From Schaalia radingae (lineage in GTDB: Bacteria > Actinomycetota > Actinomycetes > Actinomycetales > Actinomycetaceae), in assembly GCF_900106055.1 (NCBI RefSeq), contig NZ_LT629792.1:2294001-2358000 (forward strand): DNA of 64,000 nt, in the 5' to 3' direction. The number at the start of each line of letters is the position of its first letter. Position 1 is the first letter of the stretch. The notes under the pieces were generated by a model. The model had not been told where the DNA came from. It did no database searches and saw only the letters and a program-made list of their open reading frames with translations. Both the position numbers and the translations under genes were made by a program. This document shows positions 62,599 to 64,000 of the stretch, in pieces.

Positions 62599-63471
62599 GT
62601 GTCCGACCAGTCAGCCCAGCCCAACCAGTCAGCCCAGCCCAACCAGCCGACCCAGCCAGTGAAACCACCCGTAACTGATGACGATCCACTGTTGACTGCT
62701 CCGACCACTCCGGTCACCAACGAGACGATCCGCACTCAGCTTGCGCACCGCACGATCCGCGCATTCACAGACGAGCCGGTCGCTGAAGACATCATGGACA
62801 CGCTGATCGACGTGGCACGCCGCTCGCCCACCTCCAGCTTCTACCAGCAGATGACGATCATCCGTGTCACGAACGAGGACACGCGCAACGCGCTGGCCCG
62901 CAACGCGGGCCAACCCTACATTGGAGGCACGAAAGGCGAACTGGTCATCTTCGTCGCGGACCTGCATCGCAACGCCGTGATCCGCGAGCGCGCAGGCCAG
63001 CCCACCGACCCGGCATCAACGATCAACGCCTATCAGCAGGCCGGCCGCGACACTCTGATCGCCGCGCAGAACTACGTGATCGCCGCTGAATCCCTCAGGC
63101 TCGGCGCCGTCTACCTTGGCTCCATCGGCGCGAAGCCGCAGGAAACAATCGATCTGCTCGGATTACCCGCACACACCTACCCCGTTGTCGGAGTCCTGGT
63201 TGGCCACCCGGCCCAGGAACCCCAGTTCAAGCCGCGGCTCCCGCGCGAGCTGACAGTTGGCGTTGACGCATACCCTGACCTGGACTCCGATCAGGCACGC
63301 GCGGCACTGGATGACTACGACGCCCTCGTCACCCGGTACTACGACATGCGAAACCTGAACAGCCGCGTCGACTCGTTCAGCAACCAAATCATCTCGAAGT
63401 ACGGCACGAGCCCATCGGAAACTGCCCCCACCATGCAGGTCATGAACGATCAGGGCCTCGTCCAGAGGTAG
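62599..63471 (+). CDS. Nitroreductase-family flavoprotein (NfrA/NfsA-like)
   Basis: 290 residues from the GTG at 62599 with AAAGGAGG upstream; the open frame runs 87 codons further back but into the previous gene. FMN-binding N-terminus: LAHRTIRAFTDEPVAEDIMD and RRSPTSSFYQQMTIIRV; GGTKGELVIFVADLHR and RLGAVYLGSIG follow. NAD(P)H-dependent reduction of flavins, quinones or nitro compounds. The first 35 residues are a low-complexity Gln/Pro/Asn tract (QPNQSAQPNQPTQP), encoded by short tandem repeats. Confidence 0.88.
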   Translation: MSDQSAQPNQSAQPNQPTQPVKPPVTDDDPLLTAPTTPVTNETIRTQLAHRTIRAFTDEPVAEDIMDTLIDVARRSPTSSFYQQMTIIRVTNEDTRNALARNAGQPYIGGTKGELVIFVADLHRNAVIRERAGQPTDPASTINAYQQAGRDTLIAAQNYVIAAESLRLGAVYLGSIGAKPQETIDLLGLPAHTYPVVGVLVGHPAQEPQFKPRLPRELTVGVDAYPDLDSDQARAALDDYDALVTRYYDMRNLNSRVDSFSNQIISKYGTSPSETAPTMQVMNDQGLVQR

Positions 63472-63571
63472 TCCTCAGAACCCGTCAGCTGAGCGGCTCC
63501 CAGAATCTGTCAACAGGCAGATCTCAAAGCTAGTCAGCAGGCAAATCACAAATCCTGTCAGCAGCTCGTTC

Positions 63572-64000
63572 TTAGAAGTAGTTCGCGGGCGTCTCCCCGC
63601 GTACGGCGCGCTTAATCGGTAAAAATGTCGCGAATGCGCAGATCAGTGCTGCCAGGGCGCAGCCGACCGTCGTCAGGAATCCTCCGATGGCGCCGAACGC
63701 ATCGATCAGGTGACCACCGATCAGTGAACTGGCAGACTGGCCGACCACCCACATTGTTCCGCACAACGCCATGCCTTCGGTAAATCGGTAGGACGGCACC
63801 ATACGCACAATCATTTGATTCACGTTCACCACGGTCGGTGCCTGCGCCAGTCCGGCGATGAACATGACGATCGCGGCACCCCACATGGAGTGCACGAATA
63901 CCAGCATCGAACAGCCCACGGCCAGCGCAATCAGCCCGATGTAGAAACGTTTCCACAGCTCACCCTTCCAGTCGATCGCACCGTAGGTGAGGGCCGCGAT
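63572..64000 (-). CDS. MFS transporter, C-terminal part (cut by window edge)
   Basis: The minus-strand frame enters at position 64000 and ends at 63572. About 142 residues, with four membrane helices and motifs NVNQMIVRMVPSYRFTEG and GGHLIDAFGAIGGFL. It is a paralogue of the transporter at 41347-42705, which has the matching NVNAIVSKVV, LTEG and GGRVIDASGAHGGFL. Substrate unknown. Confidence 0.85.
   Translation of the reverse strand: MAALTYGAIDWKGELWKRFYIGLIALAVGCSMLVFVHSMWGAAIVMFIAGLAQAPTVVNVNQMIVRMVPSYRFTEGMALCGTMWVVGQSASSLIGGHLIDAFGAIGGFLTTVGCALAALICAFATFLPIKRAVRGETPANYF

Overview
The window looks like the chromosome of a moderately GC-rich actinobacterium, most likely of the Actinomycetaceae (Actinomyces/Schaalia type). 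This rests on gene style, on surface proteins ending in LPXTG-like signals (LSATG, VARTG, LARTG), on meso-diaminopimelate dehydrogenase, and on dense carbohydrate-uptake loci. The genus is inference.

1-8.6 kb is one end of an integrated prophage ending at tRNA-Arg(ACG). All its genes but one run on the minus strand: early genes, an HNH endonuclease, small and large terminase, HK97-type portal, a prohead protease fused to the major capsid protein, connector genes and the start of a tail gene. The single plus-strand gene, a small HTH repressor, reads into the tRNA terminator and the tRNA. This arrangement resembles integration-dependent immunity in mycobacteriophages.

8.8-46.4 kb is ordinary chromosome, mostly sugar and peptide acquisition. 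It holds ddh, a PfkB kinase with an aldo/keto reductase, an FGGY kinase with a sulfatase, a decayed acetylxylan esterase, and an Opp/Dpp-type peptide importer. These are followed by coaE, a very large wall-anchored metallophosphoesterase, and a GH4 glycosidase with its DeoR regulator. A divergent operon encodes a sugar kinase, an ABC sugar importer and a wall-anchored PIG-L deacetylase. Then come an App1-like phosphatase, a domain-swapped GH3 glycosidase, an MFS transporter, pgm, a minimal LPXTG-like membrane protein and an AGE-family epimerase.

46.5-46.9 kb carries two tRNA-Ser genes (TGA and GCT). Behind them, to about 59.5 kb, lies a mosaic island bracketed by two decayed copies of one two-gene block. 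The island contains fragments of siphophage head modules with the order portal, MuF, terminator, scaffold, capsid. Two MuF C-termini are polymorphic-toxin domains: a CdiA-like nuclease still fused to MuF, and a detached ADP-ribosyltransferase-like domain with a candidate immunity gene. A composite transposon made of two identical inverted ISL3-family copies carries a low-GC LPXTG adhesin and interrupts the portal gene, with an 8-bp target duplication. A lone AbiEi-type antitoxin and a dead IS1249-like element are also present.

59.8-64 kb returns to chromosome: an L-2-hydroxyglutarate oxidase with an MHS-family transporter, a nitroreductase-like protein and the end of an MFS transporter. The best candidate for an undescribed system is the array of truncated MuF toxin cassettes, each followed by a terminator and a scaffold 5' end.
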